Source of the DNA: G025836975 sp040391135
GTDB lineage: Bacteria; Pseudomonadota; Gammaproteobacteria; Burkholderiales; Burkholderiaceae_B
Length of the DNA stretch: 64,000 bases
Assembly (NCBI GenBank): GCA_040391135.1
Contig: JBEBYL010000010.1
Span: 1-64,000 of the forward strand
Direction of reading: 5' to 3'
The translations under genes and the position numbers were made by a program. The notes under the pieces were generated by a model. The model was not told the origin of the DNA and did not search any database. It saw only the letters and a program-made list of their open reading frames with translations. Position 1 is the stretch's first letter, and each line of letters opens with the position of its first letter. Of the stretch, positions 51,990 to 60,546 are shown piece by piece.

Positions 51990-53267
51990 CTAAAAGGAAT
52001 TGGGCAGCAAAAACATGAATGCCGCCACCAGCGTAGGTATGGAGGCGGACAGCAGCAATTTCAATGGCGAGATGGCCCCGTCGGGGAAACAGCCTTTAAG
52101 TATGGAGAACCCCGCCGGGTTCGGCGCATTGGCGATGACGGTCAGGCCGCCGCCCGTGACGGCGCCGGCAACCAGCATGTAGCGCCACAACTCGCTCGTG
52201 CCTTCCACCAGCGAACCCAGATAGGTCAGCGCGGCGTTGTCGGTCACCGCGGTCAGCGCCGTGGCGCCCCAGTACAGGACAATGGGCGACAAGCCTGCCA
52301 GCAAGTCCTGCAGCCACCACTTCTGCAGCCCGCCCAACACGACTAGGCCGGCCAGGAAGAAGCCCACCATCAGGCCTTCCCGTATCAGCAATGGATTCTG
52401 ATGGCGCTTGTAGGCATGGGCATAGCCTATGAAGAGCATCATGAACGCCAGGAAAAGAATGGGGTGATGCGCCGACAGGACGACACCCACCAGAAAAAGA
52501 GTATGAATGGCGATCACGATAAGCGGCACGGGAGGCCGGGGATTCGAAGACTCGTCTTCGCTTGAGCCCAGGGTGCCATCCAGCAGGTGGGTACGGCAGA
52601 TAAAGGTCAGCACGCCCGCATTGACGCACACCGCCAGTACCGCGCGCCATCCGAAATGGGTAGCCATATAGGCCGTATTCCATTCGAAGGTCTGCGCCAC
52701 CATCAGCACCGGTGGGGCTGCATAGGCGGTCAGAACGCCGCCGATGGAGACGTTCACGAACAGCACGCCCAGGGTCATGTACTTGAATCCAGCCTGGCCC
52801 GGCTTGCGGAAGTAGGCGTCGCGCAGCAGCAGGGCCGCCAGCGTCATGGCGGCTGGCTCGGTAATGAAAGAGCCGGCCAGCGGAACGAAAGACATGGTCA
52901 CGAAGAACATGGCCAGTTCATTGCGCAAGGGCAAGAGCCTGGCCAGCGCGCGCACCGCCATGTTCACCAGTTCGATAATGGGGCGGCTGGCGGCCACCAC
53001 CATGATTACGAAAACGAAGGCGGGCTCGGTGAAGTTGCGTGTGTCGATGTAGCCTACCGCCTCGCTCACGCCCGACACCAGGGCCATGCAGGCCAGTAGT
53101 ACACAAGCCCATACCCCAAATACAGCTTCGACTTCGGACAGCAGATGCCACAAGCCTGAATGCGGGCCGCCGCGATTGGCCAGGCGCGCAAAAACCGGCA
53201 CCGAAAAGGTATGAATAATGGCAATCGCAAACAAGGCGGTTGCCAGGTACTCCATAAAACTAGCCAT
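51990..53267 (-). CDS. Putative Na+/H+ antiporter (Na_H_antiport_3-like)
   Basis: A 425-residue polytopic protein with about ten or more membrane helices, SFITEPAAMTLAALLLRD near 130 and TALTAVTDNAALTYLGSLVEG near 340. The latter resembles the paired Asp/Asn-containing helices of ion-transporter superfamily proteins. It matches the family annotated as putative Na+/H+ antiporters; the ion is not established. A 17-nt palindrome lies 54 bp upstream. Confidence 0.85.
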   Translation of the reverse strand: MASFMEYLATALFAIAIIHTFSVPVFARLANRGGPHSGLWHLLSEVEAVFGVWACVLLACMALVSGVSEAVGYIDTRNFTEPAFVFVIMVVAASRPIIELVNMAVRALARLLPLRNELAMFFVTMSFVPLAGSFITEPAAMTLAALLLRDAYFRKPGQAGFKYMTLGVLFVNVSIGGVLTAYAAPPVLMVAQTFEWNTAYMATHFGWRAVLAVCVNAGVLTFICRTHLLDGTLGSSEDESSNPRPPVPLIVIAIHTLFLVGVVLSAHHPILFLAFMMLFIGYAHAYKRHQNPLLIREGLMVGFFLAGLVVLGGLQKWWLQDLLAGLSPIVLYWGATALTAVTDNAALTYLGSLVEGTSELWRYMLVAGAVTGGGLTVIANAPNPAGFSILKGCFPDGAISPLKLLLSASIPTLVAAFMFLLPNSF

Positions 53268-53320
53268 GCCTCAACCCTTATAGAAAACTGGCACGAATTG
53301 TCGCACGATCGATTTCCTGG

Positions 53321-53337
53321 CCGATACGCCGTATCGG
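53321..53337. promoter_or_regulatory. 17-nt palindrome upstream of the antiporter gene
   Basis: CCGATACG-C-CGTATCGG is a perfect palindrome with a single-base centre, 54 bp upstream of the antiporter start and 52 bp downstream of the GMC gene. It could be an operator or a small hairpin. No regulator gene is adjacent. Confidence 0.4.
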
Positions 53338-53388
53338 GGCAGGGCAATCCCGGCCTCGTGCAAGGCCTTGTTCATTCATGTAAAGCCA

Positions 53389-55017
53389 TCATGCCGCGTG
53401 CCGCTTGCCCAGGATGAAGCTCGCGCCCTGTTCGGCAATCATGATGGTGGGCGAATTGGTATTGCCCGACGTGATGGTCGGCATGATGGATGCATCGATG
53501 ACGCGCAAGCCCTCAATGCCGTGCACGCGCAGTTCGGGATCGACCACCGCCATGGCGTCCACTCCCATCTTGCAGGTGCCCACTGGATGGAAAATGGTGG
53601 TTCCGATATCGCCCGCGGCTTTCTCCAGATCGGCCTGCGATTCAATCTGGGCGCCCGGCTTGTATTCCTGAGGACGGTAGGAAGCCAGGGCCGGCTGCGC
53701 CATGATCTTGCGAGTCACACGTATGCTGTCGGCCGCCACGCGGCGATCTTCGTCCGTCTGCAGATAATTGCACAGTATGGCGGGCGCATCGGCGGCCTTG
53801 GGCGAGACAATCCGGACATGGCCCCGGCTAGTGGGGCGCAGATTGCACACCGAAGCGGTAATCGCCGGAAAGGTATGCAGGGGGTCGCCGAATTTTTCCA
53901 GGGACAAGGGCTGCACATGGTATTCCAGGTTGGCGCGCGATTGTTCGGGACCGGAGCGCGCAAACGCGCCTAATTGCGAAGGCGCCATCGTCAGCGGCCC
54001 GCGTTTCTGGGCCGCATACTGCAGGCCCATCAGGGCCTTTCCCCACAAGGTCCCCGCAATGGTGTTCAGCGTCTTGGCGCCTTCGACCTTGTAGATCATG
54101 CGCAACTGCAAGTGATCCTGCAAGTTGCCGCCTACGCCGGGCAAATCGTGCACTACCGGAATGCCCAGCGATTGCAGCAAGGCGCCCGGACCTATGCCCG
54201 ATACCTGGAGTAGTTGCGCCGATCCAATGGATCCCGAGGACAGGATGACCTCGGCCTTGGCGCGGGCGAATTGCGTATGGCCATCATGGATGAAATGCAC
54301 ACCCTGGACGCGCTTTCCGGAAAAGGCGATCCGCTCGGCCTGGGCGCCGGTCAGCACTGTCAGGTTGGTGCGATGGGCAACGGGATGCAGGAAGGCCTTG
54401 GCGGATGTCCAGCGCACGCCACGCCGCTGGTTGACCTCGAAGTAGGCGCAGCCCTCGTTGTCCCCACGGTTGAAATCGTCGATGGCGGGAATGTCGGCCT
54501 GTTGCGCCGCCTGGCGGAAAGCGTCCAGCACCTTCCATGAAAGCCGTTGGCGCTCGACCCGCCACTCTCCGGCGCCGCCATGGAATTCGCTGTCTCCCGC
54601 ATGATGGTCTTCCAGCTGCTTGAAGACTGGTAGAACATCATTCCAGCTCCAGCCCGGATTGCCCTGGGCCGCCCAGCCATCGTAATCAGCGGCCTGGCCA
54701 CGCATGTAGATCATGCCATTGATGGCCGAACTGCCGCCCAGGACCCGGCCGCGCGGATAGCCCAGGCTGCGGTTGTTGATGCCCGGATCAGGTTGTGTGG
54801 TGTAACACCAGTCTGTGCGCGGATTGCCGATGCAGTACAGGTAGCCTACCGGAATGTGTATCCAGCGCCAGTCGTCGCGCCCGCCAGCCTCAAGCAAGAG
54901 CACTTTCCGGTTCGGGTCGGCGGAGAGCCGGTTGGCGAGCAGGCAACCCGCCGAGCCTGCCCCCACAATGATGTAATCGAACTCCAGTTGTTCTTGCCGC
55001 GGTGTTGAATCCGCCAT
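53389..55017 (-). CDS. GMC-family FAD oxidoreductase (choline dehydrogenase-like)
   Basis: A 542-residue flavoprotein. The FAD Rossmann motif is DYIIVGAGSAGCLLANRL (about 14-31) with E in LLLEAGG, followed by the GMC signatures GYPRGRVLGGSSAINGM (about 88-104) and SSGSIGSAQLLQVSGIGP. The catalytic His lies in FHPVGTCKMG (about 463) with the Asn/His partner in SGNTNSPTIMIAEQGA. It oxidises alcohols. No BetB or BetI gene is adjacent, so choline is not supported as the substrate. Confidence 0.92.
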   Translation of the reverse strand: MADSTPRQEQLEFDYIIVGAGSAGCLLANRLSADPNRKVLLLEAGGRDDWRWIHIPVGYLYCIGNPRTDWCYTTQPDPGINNRSLGYPRGRVLGGSSAINGMIYMRGQAADYDGWAAQGNPGWSWNDVLPVFKQLEDHHAGDSEFHGGAGEWRVERQRLSWKVLDAFRQAAQQADIPAIDDFNRGDNEGCAYFEVNQRRGVRWTSAKAFLHPVAHRTNLTVLTGAQAERIAFSGKRVQGVHFIHDGHTQFARAKAEVILSSGSIGSAQLLQVSGIGPGALLQSLGIPVVHDLPGVGGNLQDHLQLRMIYKVEGAKTLNTIAGTLWGKALMGLQYAAQKRGPLTMAPSQLGAFARSGPEQSRANLEYHVQPLSLEKFGDPLHTFPAITASVCNLRPTSRGHVRIVSPKAADAPAILCNYLQTDEDRRVAADSIRVTRKIMAQPALASYRPQEYKPGAQIESQADLEKAAGDIGTTIFHPVGTCKMGVDAMAVVDPELRVHGIEGLRVIDASIMPTITSGNTNSPTIMIAEQGASFILGKRHAA

Positions 55018-55051
55018 TTTTGTCTCCTGCCGACTGCTTATGCAGATTTTT

Positions 55052-55068
55052 TGTATTGCCTTGATACA
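55052..55068. promoter_or_regulatory. Inverted repeat upstream of the GMC gene
   Basis: TGTAT-N7-ATACA lies 35 bp upstream of the GMC start. The position and symmetry fit an operator. No adjacent regulator identifies the protein, so this is a weak call. Confidence 0.35.
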
Positions 55069-55134
55069 GCTATTCTAGTCCTTCGCGCCCCGGGCCTGCA
55101 TCGTTCCATTCGGTCCGGAGCCGGCGGCTATGAT

Positions 55135-56097
55135 TCATAAGGGCAGCACGGTGCCCGCCAGCGCCGCCGCCAGAAGCAGGACGCCCACCGCCATATTGGC
55201 GCGGAACAGCATGAAATTGCGATCCGGCCTGTCCAGGCTGAAAACCCGCATTTGCCAGAAGAAATGCGCGGCAATGGCGGCGATGACCGCATAATAGGGC
55301 CAGGCCATGCCCATGCCCGCGCCGCCGTAGACCCACAAAGCGATGGTCGCGATATAGAAGCCGCTGATCCAGGCCTTGCCCTTGTCGGCGAAGCGCAAGG
55401 CGGTGGAATGCAGGCCCAGCTTCACATCGTCGCGCACATCCACATAGGCATAGATGGAGTCGTAGCCGACCTGCCAGAGAACGGCGCCCAGCCACATCGC
55501 GATGGCGGCCAGTGGCACCGCGTTTTGCGTATCGGACCATGCCATCAGCATGCCCCAATTGAATCCTATGCCCAGCACCACTTGCGGCCAGTAGGTAAAG
55601 CGCTTGCAAAGAGGATAGACGATGACGATGGGCATGAGCGCCACGGCCAGCCAGCGGCTGTATTCATTCAGGGCAAGCAGCAACAGTGCGCATACAAGCA
55701 ACTGGGCGAATACAAACCACAAGGCGTTTTTCAGCGTAAGCTGGCCGCTGGTCAAGGGCCGGAAGCGTGTGCGTTCGACCAGTTTGTCGATATCGCGATC
55801 GAAGATATCGTTGAAGCAGCATCCTATGCCGCGCATCAGCAGGGCGCCCAGCGAAAAGATAAACAGGCGCAAGAGCGTCGGCCAGCCGTCGGCGGCCTGC
55901 ACCAGCGCCGCCAGGCAGGGAAGCAGGGTCAGCCAGGTGCCCACCGGCCGGTCCAGCCGGCAGAGCCGCGCATATGGCCCCCAGGAACGCGGCAGCCATC
56001 GCTCCACCCAATCGTCGGGACGCATGTCGGACAGATCGGGGGCGGTGGCGTTTGTGCCGGATTTGGGTTTGGGGTCGGAAGAGTGAAACGACGTCAT
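55135..56097 (-). CDS. ubiA: 4-hydroxybenzoate octaprenyltransferase
   Basis: A 320-residue membrane enzyme with eight or nine helices. The prenyl-diphosphate site is GCCFNDIFDRDIDKLVERTRFRPLTSG (about 97-123; N-D-x3-D-x2-D), and a second Asp-rich motif is YAYVDVRDDVKLG. It prenylates 4-hydroxybenzoate in ubiquinone synthesis. The N-terminus carries about 35 extra polar residues, so an internal start is possible. No ubiC is adjacent. Confidence 0.94.
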   Translation of the reverse strand: MTSFHSSDPKPKSGTNATAPDLSDMRPDDWVERWLPRSWGPYARLCRLDRPVGTWLTLLPCLAALVQAADGWPTLLRLFIFSLGALLMRGIGCCFNDIFDRDIDKLVERTRFRPLTSGQLTLKNALWFVFAQLLVCALLLLALNEYSRWLAVALMPIVIVYPLCKRFTYWPQVVLGIGFNWGMLMAWSDTQNAVPLAAIAMWLGAVLWQVGYDSIYAYVDVRDDVKLGLHSTALRFADKGKAWISGFYIATIALWVYGGAGMGMAWPYYAVIAAIAAHFFWQMRVFSLDRPDRNFMLFRANMAVGVLLLAAALAGTVLPL

Positions 56098-56104
56098 TGC
56101 AAGT

Positions 56105-56215
56105 CTAAGGGGTATCCGGTTTCCGGTCCGTCAGGTAGGGGATCAGTTCAGGGACAACCTGCTGCGCCAGCAAGCCGCCCAAGATCAGTCCTATGCGCGC
56201 GTCCTTCATATCCAT
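56105..56215 (-). CDS. Small ORF upstream of ubiA (36 residues)
   Basis: MDMKDARIGLILGGLLAQQVVPELIPYLTDRKPDTP, with GGAG 9 nt before the ATG and the stop 7 bp before ubiA. It holds a short hydrophobic stretch (about residues 8-26) and an acidic/basic tail. I do not recognise a family. The ribosome site and tight spacing to ubiA suggest a real small gene or a leader peptide; expression is unproven. Confidence 0.5.
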   Translation of the reverse strand: MDMKDARIGLILGGLLAQQVVPELIPYLTDRKPDTP

Positions 56216-56270
56216 ACCGGGGTTCTCCTAGCGGGCGTCGTCGAGCTTGGCGAAAATGCAAGCCGCGCTA

Positions 56271-57467
56271 TCAGCTTTCCTTGATCAGCTTGCCAAGTAT
56301 GGCAATGCCTTCGCGGATTTTTTCCTCGGAAACGGTAACGAAGCTCAGGCGCAAGGTATTGGTTTGCGGCTCGGCGCCGGCGAAGAAGGGCGCGCCCGGA
56401 ACAAAGGCGACATTGTTCTGGATGGCGCGGGCCAGCAACTGGGTGCCGTCGATATGGGCCGGGAGCGTTACCCAGATGAACATGCCGCCTTCGGGCCGGG
56501 TCCAGCTGGCCGTGGCCGGAAAGTGCTGGTCCATGGCGTCGAGCATGTAGCCGCACTGTTCTTTGTACAGGTCGCGCACCATGGGCAAATGATCGGTCAG
56601 GAAGCCGTCTTTCACGGTTTCATAGACAGCCATCTGGGTCAGCGAGGCGGTGTGAAGGTCGGTGGCCTGCTTGATCTGGACCAGCTTGGCAATGATGGGC
56701 TTGGGCGCCACGATATAGCCCAGGCGCAAGCCCGGAGCCAGCACTTTGGAAAACGTGCCCAGGCGAATGACGGTGGCGCCGGCCGCGCGGCCCAATCCCA
56801 GCAAGCCTGGCTGCGCCGTGCCGGCATAGCGCAGCTCGCCGTATGGATCGTCTTCGATAATGGGGACTTGCAGGGCGGCGCAGCGCTCCACCAGGGCCTT
56901 GCGGCGCTCCAGGCTCAAGGTCAGGCCGGTGGGGTTCTGGAAGTTGGGCAGGACATAAATAAAGCGGGCCCCGGCTGCGCGTTCGCTGGTCAATGCTTCC
57001 GGAATCAAGCCGCCTTCGTCGGTCGGCACGGCCACATAATTGGGCTCGAACAGGGAAAACGATTGGAGCGCTCCCAGGTAGCTGGGCGCTTCGACCAGGG
57101 CCTTGCTGCCGGGATCGATGAACAACTTGCCCAACATATCCAGCGCCTGCTGCGAGCCGGACACGATAAGCACTTCATCGGGCGAGACATCCGCGCCGAC
57201 GCGTTTCAGGTCTTCGGCGACCCAGGCGCGCAATGGCGCATAACCTTCAGTGGGACCGTATTGCAAGGCGCTGCGGCCATTGGTTTCCAGGACGCGGTCG
57301 AAGGCGCTTTTCATGACATCCACCGGAAAGCCCTTGGGTGCGGGCAAGCCACCGGCGAACGAAATGATTTCCGGCCTCTCGGTAACTTTCAGGATTTCTC
57401 GGATGGTGGAGCTGGTCAGTTTCTGCGCGCGCTGCGAAAAGGTGTAAGGAAGGCTATACGAATCCAT
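56271..57467 (-). CDS. PLP-dependent aminotransferase, class I/II (LysN/2-aminoadipate type)
   Basis: A 398-residue fold-type I enzyme with FAGGLPAPKGFP near the N-terminus, NFQNPTGLTLS (about 185), IIEDDPYGELRY (PLP Asp, about 210) and GTFSKVLAPGLRLGY with the Schiff-base Lys (about 245). The layout fits the MocR-related aminotransferases that include 2-aminoadipate and aromatic or branched-chain transaminases. It lacks the HTH of true MocR regulators. Substrate unknown. Confidence 0.92.
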   Translation of the reverse strand: MDSYSLPYTFSQRAQKLTSSTIREILKVTERPEIISFAGGLPAPKGFPVDVMKSAFDRVLETNGRSALQYGPTEGYAPLRAWVAEDLKRVGADVSPDEVLIVSGSQQALDMLGKLFIDPGSKALVEAPSYLGALQSFSLFEPNYVAVPTDEGGLIPEALTSERAAGARFIYVLPNFQNPTGLTLSLERRKALVERCAALQVPIIEDDPYGELRYAGTAQPGLLGLGRAAGATVIRLGTFSKVLAPGLRLGYIVAPKPIIAKLVQIKQATDLHTASLTQMAVYETVKDGFLTDHLPMVRDLYKEQCGYMLDAMDQHFPATASWTRPEGGMFIWVTLPAHIDGTQLLARAIQNNVAFVPGAPFFAGAEPQTNTLRLSFVTVSEEKIREGIAILGKLIKES

Positions 57468-57584
57468 AATTCTGAAAAATCCTGATAAAGAGCAAAGCGA
57501 TAACCTCCTAGATTAACGCAACTGGCGGCAAGATTCAGTGCAATACCCCCGCCGTGCGCCATTCGGCCGGCTTTCGCAACACTT

Positions 57585-57710
57585 TTACAACGTGTCGTCC
57601 TTGCGCCGGCTGTCCCGCCGCACTGTCCGGATCAACCACCAAAACAACGAAAACGAGCAGGCCAGGCCCACCCCGAAAATTCCCAGTACGATCCAATCGC
57701 CCGTAGTCAT
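57585..57710 (-). CDS. Small membrane-protein ORF (41 residues)
   Basis: MTTGDWIVLGIFGVGLACSFSLFWWLIRTVRRDSRRKDDTL. One membrane helix (about residues 6-27) is followed by a basic cytosolic tail with six Arg/Lys, matching the positive-inside rule. AGGTGA lies about 6 nt before the ATG. It stands between the Rieske oxygenase and the aminotransferase gene on the same strand. No family recognised; coding status is inferred. Confidence 0.55.
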   Translation of the reverse strand: MTTGDWIVLGIFGVGLACSFSLFWWLIRTVRRDSRRKDDTL

Positions 57711-57779
57711 TGGCTGTCACCTATTTATGTGCGTTTATTGATGCGGAGTGCCCGCGCTTGGAGTCCCACAGGCCTGCGC

Positions 57780-58814
57780 CTATGCAGATTTTACGTGCGC
57801 CGCTTGCTCGGCGGCGATCAGGGCCTGCATTTTCTGGCGAAAACGCAAGGGGCCCGCGTCCAGAGGCAGGTTCATCTTGGATGGACTTTTTGCCATGCCT
57901 GCATGCACGGCCTCGAGCACAGCACGATCTTCACTGAAGGCATGCCGCACGTCCTCGGCGAATTGGCGCGACACGGCCTCGTCGCCGGGGCTGAAATTGC
58001 GCATCTGAAACCAGTAATAGCGCGTTGTCGATTCGTCTACCGGCGTCAAGAAGTTATAGGAATCCATCAGGAACACATCGGGATGGAAGGGCTCCGTGTC
58101 GGTACCTGTTCCGGCCGGCGCAAAAATGGCCTTGATCAGGGCATGCGATGGCACGCGCACCTCGTAATGCTGCTTGCGGTCGCAATTGCCGGTGAACTTG
58201 ACGAATTTCGCATAAAAAGGCGCGACCTCGACGTTGCGCATCCAGCGCGACACCACGACCCCGTTTTCATTGACCTGGGTTTCCAGCGGCTCGCCTATCA
58301 TGGCGGCGTTGCCGAACGAGGTTCGATGCACCCAGGAAACATGAGACGGATCAAGCAGGTTGTCGGTCAGGTATTGGTAATTGCAGCGTACCGTCATGGC
58401 ATCGCCCCGGTTCACGCCCCAGGCGGGATCGCCCCAGTGCTCGACCTGCATGATCGCGGCCGGATCGGCCTTTTCGGGCTCGCCCATCCATATCCATACC
58501 AAACCGTAGCGCTCGGCCGTGGGATAGCTGCGCACCACCGCGCGGGCCGGCGCATGGGCCAGGCCCGGCGCACGTACACAACTGCCCGAACAGTCGAAAA
58601 CCAGGCCGTGATAGCCGCATTCCACGGTATCATCCAGCAAGCGCCCCATGGACAACGGAAGCTTGCGGTGCGGACAGGCATCTTCCAGCGCCGTCACGCC
58701 GCCGTCCAGCGTCCGGTATAAAACAATGTCTTCGCCCAGTATCCGGGTGGAATGCAGGTGGCGTCCAACCTCGTGATCGCTTGCCGCCACATACCAGGCA
58801 TTCTTCAAGAACAT
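57780..58814 (-). CDS. Rieske non-heme iron oxygenase, VanA-like
   Basis: A 344-residue oxygenase alpha subunit. ATG 58814 has AAGGAG upstream; longer in-frame extensions are non-homologous. The Rieske [2Fe-2S] site is Cys47-x-His49 and Cys66-x2-His69 (CPHRK...CGYHG). The mononuclear iron site is in DNLLDPSHVSWVHR. The family does aromatic O-demethylation or hydroxylation. No ferredoxin reductase (VanB) partner is in the window. It is divergent from a 2OG-Fe(II) oxygenase gene, with 197 bp between. Confidence 0.92.
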   Translation of the reverse strand: MFLKNAWYVAASDHEVGRHLHSTRILGEDIVLYRTLDGGVTALEDACPHRKLPLSMGRLLDDTVECGYHGLVFDCSGSCVRAPGLAHAPARAVVRSYPTAERYGLVWIWMGEPEKADPAAIMQVEHWGDPAWGVNRGDAMTVRCNYQYLTDNLLDPSHVSWVHRTSFGNAAMIGEPLETQVNENGVVVSRWMRNVEVAPFYAKFVKFTGNCDRKQHYEVRVPSHALIKAIFAPAGTGTDTEPFHPDVFLMDSYNFLTPVDESTTRYYWFQMRNFSPGDEAVSRQFAEDVRHAFSEDRAVLEAVHAGMAKSPSKMNLPLDAGPLRFRQKMQALIAAEQAAHVKSA

Positions 58815-59011
58815 GGGTGCTCCTTTACGTGATTCGATTCCAACAATCGAATCATAGTCCACGCGGCAGGCCCGCCAAGGCGCCGACAGCCTGAACAGCG
58901 CGGGCAGCCGCCATGTTTTATAATTCTCCCCCCACTTTTTTGCGCGCCAATGGCGCCGGCATCCGGACACCTTGATGAACGCTACGCACCCTATTACAAC
59001 GGCGGTGCACC

Positions 59012-59638
59012 ATGCACCAGCGTGAACAACTGCTGGAATCCCTGGCCGACCAGGGCTGGGCCGTCTCGGATGGCCTGATCGACGCACATCTGTGCCACCG
59101 CCTGCGCGAGCAATGCCTGCAAGCCTGGGAGCAAGGCGGATTCAGGCCGGCCGGGGTGGGGCAAGGGCGCAATCTGGCGCGGCATACCGACATTCGCGGC
59201 GACTCGATTTGCTGGATCGAACCCCATCTGGCCGAATCGGCAACGCTTGAGTTCCTGCAATGGGCCGATGCTTTCCGCCAGGATCTGAACCGTACTTTCT
59301 ACACAGGCCTGACCAACGCCGAGTTTCATTTTGCGCGCTATCCCGCGGGCCACCGCTACCGCAAGCACATGGACCAGCATAAAGGACAAAGCGAGCGCAA
59401 GATATCACTGGTGCTTTACCTGAACGCCGAATGGTCGGAAGTCGACCAGGGCGAGCTGTGCCTGTATTCGCCCCGGGACGAGAGCGCGATCATCGAACGC
59501 GTCCTGCCCATGCCGGCCAGGCTGGTCGTGTTTCGCAGCGACCTGATTCCGCATGAGGTTATGCCATGCGCAAGGCCGCGTTGGAGCCTGACCGGCTGGT
59601 TTCGCAGCGACGCCATCGGCCTGCCGCGGGGGGCGTAG
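59012..59638 (+). CDS. 2-oxoglutarate/Fe(II)-dependent oxygenase (prolyl-4-hydroxylase-like)
   Basis: A 208-residue protein with the facial triad His119-x-Asp121 (RKHMDQH) and His181 (IPHEV), and the 2-oxoglutarate-binding Arg190 in RPRWSLTGWF. AEFHFARYPAGHRYRKH is typical of the SM-20/EGL-9-related group. It probably hydroxylates a protein or small molecule; substrate unknown. It is divergent from the Rieske gene and convergent with the ABC ATPase gene. Confidence 0.92.
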   Translation: MHQREQLLESLADQGWAVSDGLIDAHLCHRLREQCLQAWEQGGFRPAGVGQGRNLARHTDIRGDSICWIEPHLAESATLEFLQWADAFRQDLNRTFYTGLTNAEFHFARYPAGHRYRKHMDQHKGQSERKISLVLYLNAEWSEVDQGELCLYSPRDESAIIERVLPMPARLVVFRSDLIPHEVMPCARPRWSLTGWFRSDAIGLPRGA

Positions 59639-59671
59639 CGGCAGGGCGCGCACCGTTCGCGCGCCCTGCCC

Positions 59672-60406
59672 TCAGTGAGGCAGTATCTTGGACAGGAATT
59701 GCCGCGCACGCTCGGAGCGGGCGTCCAGATTGCCGAAAAACTCCTCGGTGGCTGTATCTTCGACGATCCTGCCCAGATCCATGAACACCACACGGTCGGC
59801 CACTTTGCGCGCAAATCCCATTTCGTGCGTCACCACCATCATGGTCATGCCCTCGCTTGCCAAGTCCACCATGACGTCCAGCACTTCGTTGACCATTTCA
59901 GGATCCAGCGCCGAGGTCGGCTCATCGAACAGCATGGCGATGGGATCCATGGCCAGCGCCCGCGCGATCGCCACCCGCTGCTGCTGCCCGCCCGACAGCT
60001 GGCTGGGGAATTTGTCCTGGTGCGCCCGCAAGCCGACACGATCGAGAAGTTCGCCGCCGCGGCTGACGGCCTCGTCGCGACTGCGGCCCAGCACCTTGAT
60101 TTGTGCCAGCACCAGGTTCTGCGTGACCGATAAATGCGGGAACAGCTCGAAGCTCTGGAATACCATGCCGATGCGCGCGCGCAAGCGGGGCAGGTTAGTG
60201 TCCGGCGCGCCCACGGACACGCCGTCGACCAGGATTTCGCCTTTCTGGAAAGGCTCGAGTCCGTTGACCGTCTTTATAAGCGTGGACTTGCCTGAACCCG
60301 AAGGACCGCAAACGACGACGACCTCGCCCTGCGCGACCTGCGTAGTGCAGTCGTCCAGCACCTGTGTCGTCCCATACCACTTGCTGACCTGCTTGATATC
60401 TATCAT
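59672..60406 (-). CDS. Polar amino-acid ABC transporter ATPase (GlnQ/GltL type)
   Basis: A 244-residue ATPase. The start ATG 60406 (MIDIKQVSKWYG) matches the family. Walker A is CGPSGSGKSTL (about 33-43), the signature LSGGQQQRVAIARAL (about 136-150), and Walker B AMLFDEPTSALDPE. The typical KTVNGLEPFQKGEI string supports polar amino-acid uptake. Permease and binding-protein genes are not adjacent, so it is an orphan ATPase that must pair with components elsewhere. Confidence 0.93.
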   Translation of the reverse strand: MIDIKQVSKWYGTTQVLDDCTTQVAQGEVVVVCGPSGSGKSTLIKTVNGLEPFQKGEILVDGVSVGAPDTNLPRLRARIGMVFQSFELFPHLSVTQNLVLAQIKVLGRSRDEAVSRGGELLDRVGLRAHQDKFPSQLSGGQQQRVAIARALAMDPIAMLFDEPTSALDPEMVNEVLDVMVDLASEGMTMMVVTHEMGFARKVADRVVFMDLGRIVEDTATEEFFGNLDARSERARQFLSKILPH

Positions 60407-60546
60407 TCCCGTGCCTGCGATTCGAATCCGGATTGTCGGCATGATAACGCGGGCGGCCTGCATGAGGCTGGCGGGCCGCTGATGAATCGCATCGATGCGC
60501 GGCTGCCGCTCGCAGCGCCGACGAACCGGAATTCGAGAGCCGGCCG

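Noticed and set aside
60415..60430. TTCGAATCC string resembling a tRNA T-loop
   Set aside because: No acceptor, D or anticodon stems can be formed around it; it lies just upstream of the ABC ATPase start.
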